Notes under the pieces: generated by a model
What the model was told of the DNA's origin: nothing
The model's database searches: none
Seen by the model: only the letters and a program-made list of their open reading frames with translations
Shown: one piece after another, positions 35,544 to 43,780 of the stretch
Layout of the letters: every line of letters starts with the position of its first letter
Numbering within the stretch: position 1 is the stretch's first letter
Assembly: GCF_014200505.1 (NCBI RefSeq)
Contig: NZ_JACHBX010000003.1
Span: forward strand, 496,001 to 560,000
From: Massilia aurea
GTDB taxonomy: Bacteria > Pseudomonadota > Gammaproteobacteria > Burkholderiales > Burkholderiaceae_D
DNA length: 64,000 bases
Direction of reading: 5' to 3'
Program-made: the position numbers and the translations under genes

Positions 35544-35999
35544 TCAGGCGCCTGACGTCAAATCCCGCACCAGGTCGGTCAATACGTCGACCAGTGCTTT
35601 GCTTGCAGCCGTGCGATACGCCCCTTTGCGCCAGGCATAGACGACATAGCGCGACGGCATTGGCGGCAGCAGCGCAACCGCGTGCAGATCGGTATAGGCG
35701 GCAGAAATCGGGTTGGGCAGAACTGTTCCCAGCGTTCCCTGACGAACGATTTCGACCAACGCGCCGATGGCATTGACTTCGACGGCGACCTTTGCCGCGA
35801 TACCGTGGGACGCGCAGTACGCATCGATTTGCTGGCGGGTGGCGAACGACTTGTTGAGCAACACCAGCGGTTCGGCAACGAACGCCGCCAGCGGCAACGC
35901 GGCAGACCCGGCGGCGAGTCGATGACTGGCGCCGGTCACGAAGCCGAGCTGTTCTTCGTACACCGGTGTGTAGTCGAATATTCGCAGCCCGCAACCCAA
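35544..35999 (-). pseudogene. LysR-family regulator remnant (N-terminus missing)
   Basis: The 151 readable residues match only the C-terminal half of a LysR effector-binding domain of CynR type (YEEQLGFVTGASHRLAAGS, PLVLLNKSFATRQQIDAYCA, VNAIGALVEIVRQGTLGTVL). There is no helix-turn-helix region: in the same frame a stop lies just upstream of the TTG at 35999, and the HPP-family gene begins within 40 bp on the other strand. The first ~150 residues have therefore been lost, probably by a deletion or rearrangement near 36000. It cannot bind DNA as a normal LysR protein. Confidence 0.8.
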
Positions 36000-36031
36000 A
36001 CAATCTCCTCATTTTTTAGAAAGATGTCATC

Positions 36032-36745
36032 TTGTCGTCCTTTCAGCAATGGTGTCGCGACTTCCTTCCCGCCCCGATTCAAATAGCGCCTCGTGAACAG
36101 TTACGCAGCAGTCTGGGCGCGCTGATCGGGATCTTCTTTACGGGCGTGATTGCCTGGTTTTTCGGCGGACCAATCGACAATCTGCCATTGCTGGCAGCGC
36201 CCTTGGGCGCGTCTGCCGTGCTGTTGTTCGGCGTACCGGCAAGCCCGCTGGCCCAGCCATGGGCGATCATCGGTGGAAATCTGATCGGCGCAGTAACAGG
36301 CGTCAGCTGCGCTTACCTGATTGCGATGCCGCTCCTGGCGGCAGCAGTTGCCGTGGCGGTCACGGTCATGCTGATGTTTTCGCTTCGCTGCGTGCATCCG
36401 CCGTCCGGTGCGGTGGCAATCACCGCGGTGCTGGGAGGCAGCAAGATTCATGCGCTTGGCTATGCATTCGTGCTGTTCCCGATCGGCCTCAATTCTGTTG
36501 CCCTGCTTGCCGGCGCCCTGGTTTATCACAGGCTCACCGGGCATCGCTATCCTCACCGCGCGGTTCACAAGACGCCTGCGGCCAACCATGACGCGACGGA
36601 GATATTCACACGTGCGGATCTTGACGCGGTATTACTCAGGCGCACCGAAATACTGGATGTCGATGTCGATGACCTGGAATCGGTGCTGGAAGAAGTGGCG
36701 CAGGAAAGTCAGCGACGTCGTATGACCATATCCAATTCATCCTGA
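36032..36745 (+). CDS. HPP-family membrane protein, short form
   Basis: A 237-residue protein with four or five membrane helices. Its blocks LRSSLGALIGIFFTGVIAWF, NLPLLAAPLGASAVLLFGVP and RCVHPPSGAVAITAVLGG (with the HPP triplet) define the family, some of which are linked to nitrite transport. Bacterial relatives often continue into a CBS pair; here the protein stops after a charged helix (ADLDAVLLRRTEILDVDVDD), so a CBS part is absent or lost. The start is a TTG at 36032; an ATG at 36024 is in the wrong frame, so the true start is uncertain. A decayed LysR gene lies divergently next to it. Confidence 0.75.
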   Translation: MSSFQQWCRDFLPAPIQIAPREQLRSSLGALIGIFFTGVIAWFFGGPIDNLPLLAAPLGASAVLLFGVPASPLAQPWAIIGGNLIGAVTGVSCAYLIAMPLLAAAVAVAVTVMLMFSLRCVHPPSGAVAITAVLGGSKIHALGYAFVLFPIGLNSVALLAGALVYHRLTGHRYPHRAVHKTPAANHDATEIFTRADLDAVLLRRTEILDVDVDDLESVLEEVAQESQRRRMTISNSS

Positions 36746-36921
36746 AACGGGCGATGATGGAATACAGGCCACTTCGATTGGGTTGCTGCCTGTTGAGACC
36801 GGCAGCAATTTTCAGCCTGACGACCTGCTAAACTGACGCGGGCGGCCAAATTCGGGCATGACGGAACGCTAGTAACACCGCCAGCCTTATCGTGCTCATC
36901 TCATGGATTACCTTGCAAAAT

Positions 36922-37086
36922 ATGAAAAATTTTCTGAGTACCGGGTCGGGAACTGCCATTGGAACACTTCTCTACACTGGCTTCCTGAGTACGGCGCATG
37001 AATTTGACTGGGCGCGTGCTGCATTCGTGGGAGTCGTTTGCGGCGCCTGCGCCGCCGTATGGTCCAAGAAAAAGCATGAACAATAA
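36922..37086 (+). CDS. Small membrane protein, unknown
   Basis: A 54-residue protein from the ATG at 36922 (a GTG at 36892 would add ten residues). It has two hydrophobic segments (GTAIGTLLYTGFLS and AAFVGVVCGACAAVW) and ends in the basic KKKHEQ, which predicts a cytoplasmic C-terminus. No family is recognised and no good ribosome site is seen, so gene status is moderate. Confidence 0.5.
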   Translation: MKNFLSTGSGTAIGTLLYTGFLSTAHEFDWARAAFVGVVCGACAAVWSKKKHEQ

Positions 37087-37222
37087 TCTGCGCGATGAAA
37101 TCTCTGCCTGAACTTCGGCTCAGGTACGATTCCTGCAGATCACGGTAGTCGCCGGATTTTAGCTCGGCAATCTACTACGCTGGCCGACTGACTAAACTCC
37201 ACCTTGGATTCAATCGCTCGAC

Positions 37223-37459
37223 ATGACTGAAATACGTTGGCACTGGGTCGCTCCCTTAGCCCTGGTCGCTATCGTGACCTTATTCCTCATTTTCCGCTTT
37301 CGAAACAAGCATTGGTTGCGGCCAATCGCTGTCACAGCTGCAGGCGCAGTTTTCTCACTTCTTTGGGAGGGCATCAGCGGCGACAGTAGCGCTCTTGGTC
37401 CAATTTTGCTCACTGGTTTCATTCTGACTATTACTACTGCAGCCGTTGGGCGCAAATAA
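37223..37459 (+). CDS. Small membrane protein, unknown
   Basis: A 78-residue protein starting MTEIRWHWVAPLALVAIVTL. It has three hydrophobic stretches (about 8-24, 32-48, 57-73) separated by short basic or acidic loops. It is not recognised as any family. It stands alone, with the methyltransferase gene convergent about 95 bp downstream. Confidence 0.55.
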   Translation: MTEIRWHWVAPLALVAIVTLFLIFRFRNKHWLRPIAVTAAGAVFSLLWEGISGDSSALGPILLTGFILTITTAAVGRK

Positions 37460-37554
37460 TCGCCTTGTCTCTACGCTCGGCACGTTGACCCGCATCCTGA
37501 TTCGGTATTTGAGCAGTGTGCGCCAGGCATCGACAGCAGCTGGCAGAACCGCGC

Positions 37555-38331
37555 TCAGGGCTTGCGAAACACGACCGCATGCTGGATCGGCAGCGACTTG
37601 ATGCTGCGTTCCCACTTCAGGCCATGCGCCGTGGCTTCACGCCGTATCTGCGCCTCGCTCATCTTGTGCAGCGGCTTGATCGCGACTGCCGGATCCTCGG
37701 CGCGATATTCGACAAAGACAACGCGCCCGCCCGGCTTGAGGGCGCCGACGATGCTGTCGAGGACTTCTGCGGGATAGGCAAGTTCGTGATAGACATCGAC
37801 CATGATGGCCAGGTCGATGCTGGCCGGTGGCAGTTTGACGGTGGTTTCGCTGCCCAGCACCGAAACGACGTTGCGCACGCCGCGCTTTGCCATCTGGCTG
37901 TCGAGCATGGCGATCATTTGCGGCTGCACGTCGACGGCGTACACACGTCCGCCAGGCCCGACCTTTTTCGCCAGCTGCCAGGTGTAATAGCCGGTGCCGG
38001 CGCCAATGTCGGCCACCGTCATGCCGGGCGCCAGCGCCAGTTCCCGCAACAGCAATGCCGGCCGCTCCTCGTGCGCGCGGCTTTCGCGTTCGAGCCATTG
38101 CGCGCCCTCCCACCCCATCACGCCGGAGATCTCGCGCCCCATGTAGCGCTTGCCGATCCCATCCGGGCTGGGTGCGACACGTTCATAGCGCGTGTCGGCG
38201 GTCGCTGCCTGTGCCACGGCATCGATACTGAAGGATGACAGCAGCGTCAGCGCCGACAGGCAGGCGAGCAGGATGGGGAGCGCACGGTAGGTGCGGCCGG
38301 TGCGGCAATTGCTCGGGAGGGTGCAGTGCAT
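37555..38331 (-). CDS. Exported class I SAM-dependent methyltransferase-like protein
   Basis: A 258-residue protein from the ATG at 38331. Residues about 15-40 form a hydrophobic signal-like segment ending AVAQA, and a Rossmann methyltransferase domain follows: motif I VADIGAGTGYYTWQLAKKVG, acidic VYAVDVQPQM, and DLAIMVDVYHELAYPAEVLD with LKPGGRVVFVEYR. The fold implies SAM binding, yet the signal sequence predicts export, where SAM is not expected. An alternative is a start after the hydrophobic segment, but no ATG is suitably placed. The acceptor substrate is unknown. Confidence 0.7.
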   Translation of the reverse strand: MHCTLPSNCRTGRTYRALPILLACLSALTLLSSFSIDAVAQAATADTRYERVAPSPDGIGKRYMGREISGVMGWEGAQWLERESRAHEERPALLLRELALAPGMTVADIGAGTGYYTWQLAKKVGPGGRVYAVDVQPQMIAMLDSQMAKRGVRNVVSVLGSETTVKLPPASIDLAIMVDVYHELAYPAEVLDSIVGALKPGGRVVFVEYRAEDPAVAIKPLHKMSEAQIRREATAHGLKWERSIKSLPIQHAVVFRKP

Positions 38332-38659
38332 GATCGGTTTCCGTAAGAAGTCGCGGCCGGCAATGGCGCCGGCAGGCGTGCCGTGGTTGGGAATGATCAG
38401 TGTAGCTGTGTTGACTGTCCGACGTACTTTCACGTGGCGACCTCCGTCGAACGATGGACGCTATTCAAAAGGGAATCAGCGAATCCGCGAATCGCGCTCG
38501 GCTCGTGACTGCTTCGCTATTCAACTGGTGCGCTCCGGGAGGAACCAACTGTCCGTGAAAGTATGCAACGCTTTCCCCTTGGCACCCTGTTACGATGAAT
38601 TTAACTACCGGGTTCGCCCACAGCGGACATTCTCCTGTTTTCACATCTGGAAGCGACTT

Positions 38660-39118
38660 ATGAAAATCCGCTGTGCTTCGTGCGCTTTGGCGTTCCTGTT
38701 ATTGACTAACATTGTCGAAGCAGCCCCTCTTGTGAGCTATTTCCCATCGAAGGATCTAGGACTCTTTTTGGCGGATAAGTTTGACTTGGCCAGTATCCGA
38801 AGTTCTTTCGGGCCACGCCGCTCCCCTGCACTGCGCACATTTGCTGATTTCGGCATGACGCCGAGTAAAGCCATTGAGAATGCGCTTGTGTTTGAGACGC
38901 CAGGCAGCTGGTTGTATGAGTTGAAGATTGTGAGTAGGAAGGATGTCAATGGGGATGGCATCGAGGACCTGGAGGTTTGCTTCGTCGATCAGGCATTGAA
39001 CGGCGGAACCTACAACACATCAAAAGGCCTGCTGGTTACGCGCTACTCCGCTGACGGCTATGCAGTTGCCTTGAATTTCAGTCTTAACGATGGCATTTGT
39101 CATGAACATGCTCGGTAG
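38660..39118 (+). CDS. Small secreted protein with a calcium-loop-like motif
   Basis: A 152-residue protein from the ATG at 38660, with a signal peptide (about 1-22: LAFLLLTNIVEAA). The mature part contains DVNGDGIEDLEV, a DxNxDGxxD loop like those of EF-hand or dockerin calcium sites, and cysteines near the C-terminus (EVCFVD, DGICHEH). No family is recognised. A stem-loop follows directly after the stop. Confidence 0.6.
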   Translation: MKIRCASCALAFLLLTNIVEAAPLVSYFPSKDLGLFLADKFDLASIRSSFGPRRSPALRTFADFGMTPSKAIENALVFETPGSWLYELKIVSRKDVNGDGIEDLEVCFVDQALNGGTYNTSKGLLVTRYSADGYAVALNFSLNDGICHEHAR

Positions 39119-39120
39119 TG

Positions 39121-39160
39121 GTGCTGGCTGCCTGCGCTTGCTCGCGATATCTGCCAGCAC
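39121..39160 (+). terminator. Stem-loop after the small secreted protein gene
   Basis: GTGCTGGC (39121-39128) and GCCAGCAC (39153-39160) are perfect 8-bp complements with a 24-nt loop, 2 bp after the stop codon. There is no T-run, so termination is only a possibility. Confidence 0.4.
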
Positions 39161-39554
39161 GCCAAAAGAAAGTCGACATCGATTTAATAGAAAGCCAGCA
39201 AAAAGAAGGAAGACGGCGAGAAATTAAGCCGGCAATGCTATGAACCGGAGCTCGCGTGACCGCTTCAGGTCCGTGCTAGTTCTGGCCGCCAAGTGGCAAT
39301 CCAGGACCAGATCCCGAACAGTTTTCGCCCATGGTCAAGGCCTTATTCCACCACCGGCGGCCGAGCCACATTGTGTGTCATGGATATGACGCGGCACGCT
39401 GCCTTACACAGGTACACCCCGCAAATTCCAACGCACACGAAATGCATCGATAAAGGCACGCCATTGCGAAACAAATAGTAGGCTATCAGGACGTGTTGTT
39501 TGTTGGTCACATCGATACACGAAAGTTTAAGTTAGTTGTATGATTTACTCTTTC
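39161..39554. other. Intergenic stretch, no gene recognised
   Basis: About 390 bp with no protein-like frame; the 61-codon frame at 39293-39478 has no ribosome site or recognisable pattern. The last 100 bp become AT-rich and probably hold the promoter of the cassette downstream. Confidence 0.5.
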
Positions 39555-39577
39555 CATAGTGCAACTATGATTGCACT
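39555..39577. promoter_or_regulatory. Overlapping palindromes upstream of the three-gene cassette
   Basis: CATAGT, GCA, ACTATG (39555-39569) overlaps AGTGCAA, 6 nt, TTGCACT (39558-39577); both are perfect inverted repeats. They lie 39 bp before the ATG at 39616, in an AT-rich region. Mutually exclusive hairpins or a repressor operator are both possible. Confidence 0.45.
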
Positions 39578-39615
39578 CCCTTTTGTCAGTGACATCACAA
39601 TTTAGGAACACGAAC

Positions 39616-40548
39616 ATGCCAGTACCATTCCTCTTATGGGGCGCAGCTGCATTGTTAGCCGGGACCGGTGTAGTCAAGGGTGTCGGCGCGATGAGCGATT
39701 TCGACGAAGCCAAAAAAATCGGTGAGACCGCGCGCCGACGTTATGAAAAGGCTGAAGCAGCGCTCGATAAAGATCGGGATAATACGAATACCGCGTTCGA
39801 AGATTTGGGCAGGTTCAAGCTGTCGATCTTCAGCGAACAAATCAAGCATCTCGTAGAAGTCATAAAAAGGTCGAAGAGCGCAAAATCGATCATGAAGGAC
39901 TTCGATGTCAAAGTCAGTGTGGACGAACTCAAGGAAATGGAACGCCTTGTGCTGAAATCCCTGGAAATCGAAAAAGGGTTGGGTGTTGGCGCGGCAGCTG
40001 GAGCGCTAGCGGCCATGGGTGCATATAGTGGGGTTGGAACCCTAGCTGCAGCTTCGACTGGTGCAATGATCTCAGGCCTTAGCGGCGCTGCTGCCACCAA
40101 CGCGACTATGGCCTGGCTCGGCGGTGGAGCATTGAGTGCTGGCGGCTACGGCATGGCCGGTGGCGCAATCGCGCTAGGGGGCATCGTACTGGGACCGGCA
40201 TTAGCCATTGGTGGTTTCATGATGGCCAGCAAGGCGGAGGAAGCACTTACCCAATCGCGTGCCTACGAGGCAAAAGCCGATACCGCTGTAGCAGAGATGA
40301 AAAAAGTCACTCTGGCGCTAGCGGCTCTACGCTCCAACGTCAAGGAGTTGTCGGCAGCATTGGAAGGTCTCGTGCAACGTTTCGATGCCGTTAAAGTCGA
40401 CGACGACAGCGATCCGCAAGCATTCGCGACCATGGTCATGGTTGGCAAAGGGCTCAAAAATCTGCTCGACGTCGCGATCATGGGAGCAGACGGCGCCGCT
40501 GTGCCAAACATCAAAGCCAAGATCTCTGGTCTGGCAGAGTTGTCTTAA
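39616..40548 (+). CDS. Glycine-zipper/coiled-coil membrane protein, unknown
   Basis: A 310-residue protein from the ATG at 39616, preceded by TTTAGGAACA. Its layout is striking: a short N-terminal hydrophobic stretch, a charged helical region (about 25-115, with ARRRYEKAEAALDKDRDNT), a long Gly/Ala-rich hydrophobic region (about 118-205, with AAGALAAMGAYSGVG and GGAIALGGIVLGPALAIGG), then a second helical region (about 210-275) and a short tail. Helix, glycine-rich hairpin, helix is the plan of alpha-pore-forming or membrane-remodelling proteins, but I recognise no family. It is followed after 8 bp by the second gene of the cassette. Confidence 0.7.
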   Translation: MPVPFLLWGAAALLAGTGVVKGVGAMSDFDEAKKIGETARRRYEKAEAALDKDRDNTNTAFEDLGRFKLSIFSEQIKHLVEVIKRSKSAKSIMKDFDVKVSVDELKEMERLVLKSLEIEKGLGVGAAAGALAAMGAYSGVGTLAAASTGAMISGLSGAAATNATMAWLGGGALSAGGYGMAGGAIALGGIVLGPALAIGGFMMASKAEEALTQSRAYEAKADTAVAEMKKVTLALAALRSNVKELSAALEGLVQRFDAVKVDDDSDPQAFATMVMVGKGLKNLLDVAIMGADGAAVPNIKAKISGLAELS

Positions 40549-40556
40549 GGTCAGCC

Positions 40557-40952
40557 ATGCTCCACATCCTCTCAAAAGCAGCCCCTGTCGCTGGTGATGC
40601 CGGTCGAGCGCTCGAGAATATCGTCGACGCGTGGAAGCAATACAAAATAACAGCAGAAGTCGAACAGACGAAACGGGAATCGATCCGCGCCACGCGTGAC
40701 GTTAACATCAAGATGATTGATGAGAATGCCGCGATCCTGAAAGCTTACCTGGCCAGTATGTTCAAGGAACGTGCAGAAATCATCGAAGGCATGTTCGTGC
40801 GGCTCGACCAAGGCTTAGCTGCCGGTAATGCTCAAGCGGCTTCCGATGCCATGGCCGCGATCGTTGCGGTGACTAAACAGTCCCCGTTGGCCGGCGCACG
40901 TGAATTGCTGCTCGATCTTCGTAACCCTGAGGTCACTAGCATCGAGATATGA
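40557..40952 (+). CDS. Small helical protein of the three-gene cassette, unknown
   Basis: A 131-residue soluble protein starting 8 bp after the first cassette gene. It appears almost wholly helical and charged (DAWKQYKITAEVEQTKRESI, RATRDVNIKMIDENAAILKA), with no cysteines or signal peptide. Its stop overlaps the next start by 4 bp (ATGA), so all three genes are coupled. Helical partners of this kind often bind a coiled-coil membrane protein, but this is inference and no family is recognised. Confidence 0.65.
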   Translation: MLHILSKAAPVAGDAGRALENIVDAWKQYKITAEVEQTKRESIRATRDVNIKMIDENAAILKAYLASMFKERAEIIEGMFVRLDQGLAAGNAQAASDAMAAIVAVTKQSPLAGARELLLDLRNPEVTSIEI

Positions 40953-41239
40953 GGGACGCTTTTCCGTGCAATCAATGCGGAGCCTGCTGTAAGTCGGTTG
41001 AACTATCTCCACAGACTGCAGGGCTGGATCGCGGTGACGGTACCTGTCGCCATTACGACGATGAAGAACGTCAATGCCGCATCTATGCACTGCGTCCCGA
41101 CGTCTGCAATGTAGAGAAAACCTACGAAGCCCAGTTTCAACATAGATTGGTGTGGGCCGTCTATGTCGAATTGAACGTGCGAGCCTGTGTCGAACTCAAC
41201 GCGCGACAGGTCGAACGGAGTGGCATTAGAGAGGCGTAG
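40949..41239 (+). CDS. YkgJ-family cysteine-cluster protein
   Basis: A 96-residue protein with the YkgJ-type pattern CNQCGACCKS at residues 7-16 and further cysteines in GTCRHYDDEERQCRIYALRP and DVCNVEK. About eight cysteines are arranged to hold an Fe-S cluster or zinc. It overlaps the preceding gene by 4 bp. YkgJ-like proteins are poorly characterised; its coupling to a membrane helix protein suggests a metal- or redox-dependent component. Confidence 0.75.
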   Translation: MRDAFPCNQCGACCKSVELSPQTAGLDRGDGTCRHYDDEERQCRIYALRPDVCNVEKTYEAQFQHRLVWAVYVELNVRACVELNARQVERSGIREA

Positions 41240-41330
41240 TCTAATCGTGAAACGGTGCCGTGCCAGGCCTGTCCCACCGATAGCCTGTGGCAGACTTCTT
41301 TATTCGGCCAAAGAATAAACGTGCGTGCGC

Positions 41331-43538
41331 CTATGCCGCGGTCGTGAGATTGCCCTGCTGGCCCTGACCAGCAGGCGCTGCGCGCAGCAGCGCTTCGATG
41401 GCATCCGGCGCCACTGGCCGGCTGTAGCAGAAGCCCTGCATCTGGTCGCACCCGTGGGCCAGCAAGAAGGCGAGCTGGTCGGCCGTTTCGACGCCTTCGG
41501 CAATCACGTTGAGCTTCATCGAGTGCGCCAGGCCGATCACGGCGTCGACAATGGCGGCGTCATCGGCATCGTCGATCAGGTCGCTGACGAACGAGCGGTC
41601 GATCTTGAGGCTGTGGATCGGGAAGCGCTTCAGGCTGGCCAGGCTCGAGTAGCCGGTGCCGAAATCGTCGATCGCCAGCTGCACGCCCATGGCCGCCAGG
41701 CGCGCCATCGTGGCGGTGGCCGCCACCGGGTTCTGCATCAGCACGCTTTCGGTGATTTCCAGTGTCAGCGCGCGCGGATCGCACCCGGTTTTTTCGAGCA
41801 GCACCGCGACGCGCTGGGCCACGTCCTGGCCCAGGAACTGGCGCGCCGACAGGTTCACGCTGACGCGCACCGGCGGCAGGCCGCCCTGCTGCCAGGCCAC
41901 CTGCTGGGCCATCGCGGTTTCCAGCACCCACTCGCCGATCGGCACGATCAGGCCGGTTTCTTCGGCCAGCGGGATGAAGTCGGCCGGCGACACCATCGGT
42001 TTGCCCTGCGGCTGCCAGCGCAGCAGCGCTTCGACGCCGCCCAGGTGGCCGGTGGCAATGTCGACCACCGGCTGGTAGTGCAGCACGAATTCGCGGCGCT
42101 GCAGCGCGCGTTGCAGCTCGCTTTCCATGCGCAGGTGCAGCGCGGTCTGCGCGCCCATGTCGGCCATGTAGAAGCTGAAACCGTTGCCGCCCTCACCTTT
42201 CGAGCCGTACATGGCGCTGTCGGCGCACTTGAGCAGTGTGGCGCTGTCGGTGCCGTCGCGCGGGTACATGGCGATACCGATCGAGCCGGTCGGGAAGACC
42301 TCTTGCCCGCACAGCAGCAGCGGCTGGAACAGGTTGTCGAGGAGCTTACGGGCCACGCGCGCGGCGTCGGTCTCCCCGGTCATCTCGGGCAGCACGACGA
42401 CGAATTCGTCGCCGCCCTGGCGCGCCACGGTGTCGCTCTCGCGCAGCGAACCGGCCAGGCGGCGCGCGATCTCGACGATCAGCTGGTCGCCCGCGTCGTG
42501 CCCGAGCGTGTCGTTGACGTGCTTGAACCGGTCCAGGTCGATGAACATCACCGCTACCTGGCTCCCGGCACGGTGTGCATGGGCAATCGCGCGTTCGAGC
42601 CGGTCTTGCAGCAGCACGCGGTTGGGCAGGCCGGTCAGGGCGTCGTGGTTGATCACACGCAGCAGCGCTTCTTCGGCGCCCTTGCGGCGCGAGATGTCTT
42701 CGACGACCGAGATGAAACGCTGGTTGCCATAGGCATCGCGCATCGTCGAGACGCTGACATTGACCCAGATCGGCGTGCCGTCGCGCCGCAGCAGGCGCCG
42801 CTCGCGCTGGTAGTCGCTGATCTCGCCATCACGCAGGCGTTTGACCAGTGTCAGCTCGTCGGGTAAATCGTCGACGTGGGTCAGTTGCTGGAAGAAGCGC
42901 TGCAGCAGTTCGATTTCGGTGTAGCCCAGGATCTGCGCCATCTTGCCGTTCACGCGCAGCAGGCGCCCGTCCGGGCCCAGCAGCACGATGCCCACCGCCG
43001 CCTGGCTGAAGGTCAGGCGGAAGAACTCCTCGCTCTCCTGCAGGCGCAGGCGCGCCTTGCGGCGGAAGGTGATGTCCTGGCCAATGAGCAGGAGCATGTA
43101 GCCACCGGCCTGCTCGGTGCGGCGGATATTGAATTCGAGATGGCGCACGCCGTCCGGGTGGCCTTCGAGCGAGACGAGGATGTGGTCCTGCGGCATGCCG
43201 GTAGCAAGTGCATCGCTGACGCGCGCGGCCAGGCCGGCGTCGGGCAGCCAGCGCGCGAGGGGATGGCCAGCGCTGGCCGATTCTTCCGGCGCGTCGATCA
43301 GCTCGGCCATCATGCGGTTCATCGAGCGCACGCGGCGCTCGGCGTCGATGACCAGCAATCCTGCCGGCATGCCGTCGATCACTTGCTCAAGATAGTTGCG
43401 GTTCTGGCCAAGCAGCGCATGGGCGTCCCGCAGCGCGTGGGCTTCGCTGGTCTCAGGTTGATCCTGGGTGGCTGCGGCGTGCAGGCTGGGGGCCACATCG
43501 GTGTGTGGTGCGGGAGTCTCGTTCGTCTGGATCATCAT
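41331..43538 (-). CDS. PAS-PAS-GGDEF-EAL c-di-GMP signalling protein
   Basis: A 735-residue cytoplasmic protein with no membrane helix. Two PAS domains (about 45-160 and 170-290, with FISVVEDISRRKGAEEALLR as linker) precede a GGDEF domain (ALTGLPNRVLLQDRLERAIA; intact GGDEF in ARQGGDEFVVVLPEM). An EAL domain follows (GVEALLRWQPQGKPMVSPAD, LEITESVL, IDDFGTGYSSLASLKRFPIH). The EAL, Glu and DDFG residues needed for phosphodiesterase activity are present, and so is the cyclase motif. The I-site RxxD is less clear (RESDTVARQGGDEF contains RESD at the right spacing). Either net activity is possible, controlled by the PAS sensors. Confidence 0.9.
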   Translation of the reverse strand: MMIQTNETPAPHTDVAPSLHAAATQDQPETSEAHALRDAHALLGQNRNYLEQVIDGMPAGLLVIDAERRVRSMNRMMAELIDAPEESASAGHPLARWLPDAGLAARVSDALATGMPQDHILVSLEGHPDGVRHLEFNIRRTEQAGGYMLLLIGQDITFRRKARLRLQESEEFFRLTFSQAAVGIVLLGPDGRLLRVNGKMAQILGYTEIELLQRFFQQLTHVDDLPDELTLVKRLRDGEISDYQRERRLLRRDGTPIWVNVSVSTMRDAYGNQRFISVVEDISRRKGAEEALLRVINHDALTGLPNRVLLQDRLERAIAHAHRAGSQVAVMFIDLDRFKHVNDTLGHDAGDQLIVEIARRLAGSLRESDTVARQGGDEFVVVLPEMTGETDAARVARKLLDNLFQPLLLCGQEVFPTGSIGIAMYPRDGTDSATLLKCADSAMYGSKGEGGNGFSFYMADMGAQTALHLRMESELQRALQRREFVLHYQPVVDIATGHLGGVEALLRWQPQGKPMVSPADFIPLAEETGLIVPIGEWVLETAMAQQVAWQQGGLPPVRVSVNLSARQFLGQDVAQRVAVLLEKTGCDPRALTLEITESVLMQNPVAATATMARLAAMGVQLAIDDFGTGYSSLASLKRFPIHSLKIDRSFVSDLIDDADDAAIVDAVIGLAHSMKLNVIAEGVETADQLAFLLAHGCDQMQGFCYSRPVAPDAIEALLRAAPAGQGQQGNLTTAA

Positions 43539-43780
43539 GGGAAGCGCCTCTGGCTATCCAACATGATCGAGTGTTATTTTTTGTTGGATACGATTGTTGC
43601 ATGATAGCAAAGCAACGCCGTGCAGGCGACCGTTGTCGATCCTCTGTTGTTATTTTGTGTGAGATTTCTGCGTAGCAGATGACATGATTCAAGTTCACTA
43701 ATGTCCGGCGCTGCAGCGGCTCAATGTGGACAGAGAAAATAAGGTGAGAGTTATCCGGTCCAACCCAACCGGAGTCCACC

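Noticed and set aside
39293..39478. A 61-codon frame in the gap before the three-gene cassette.
   Set aside because: No ribosome binding site, odd composition and no recognisable pattern.
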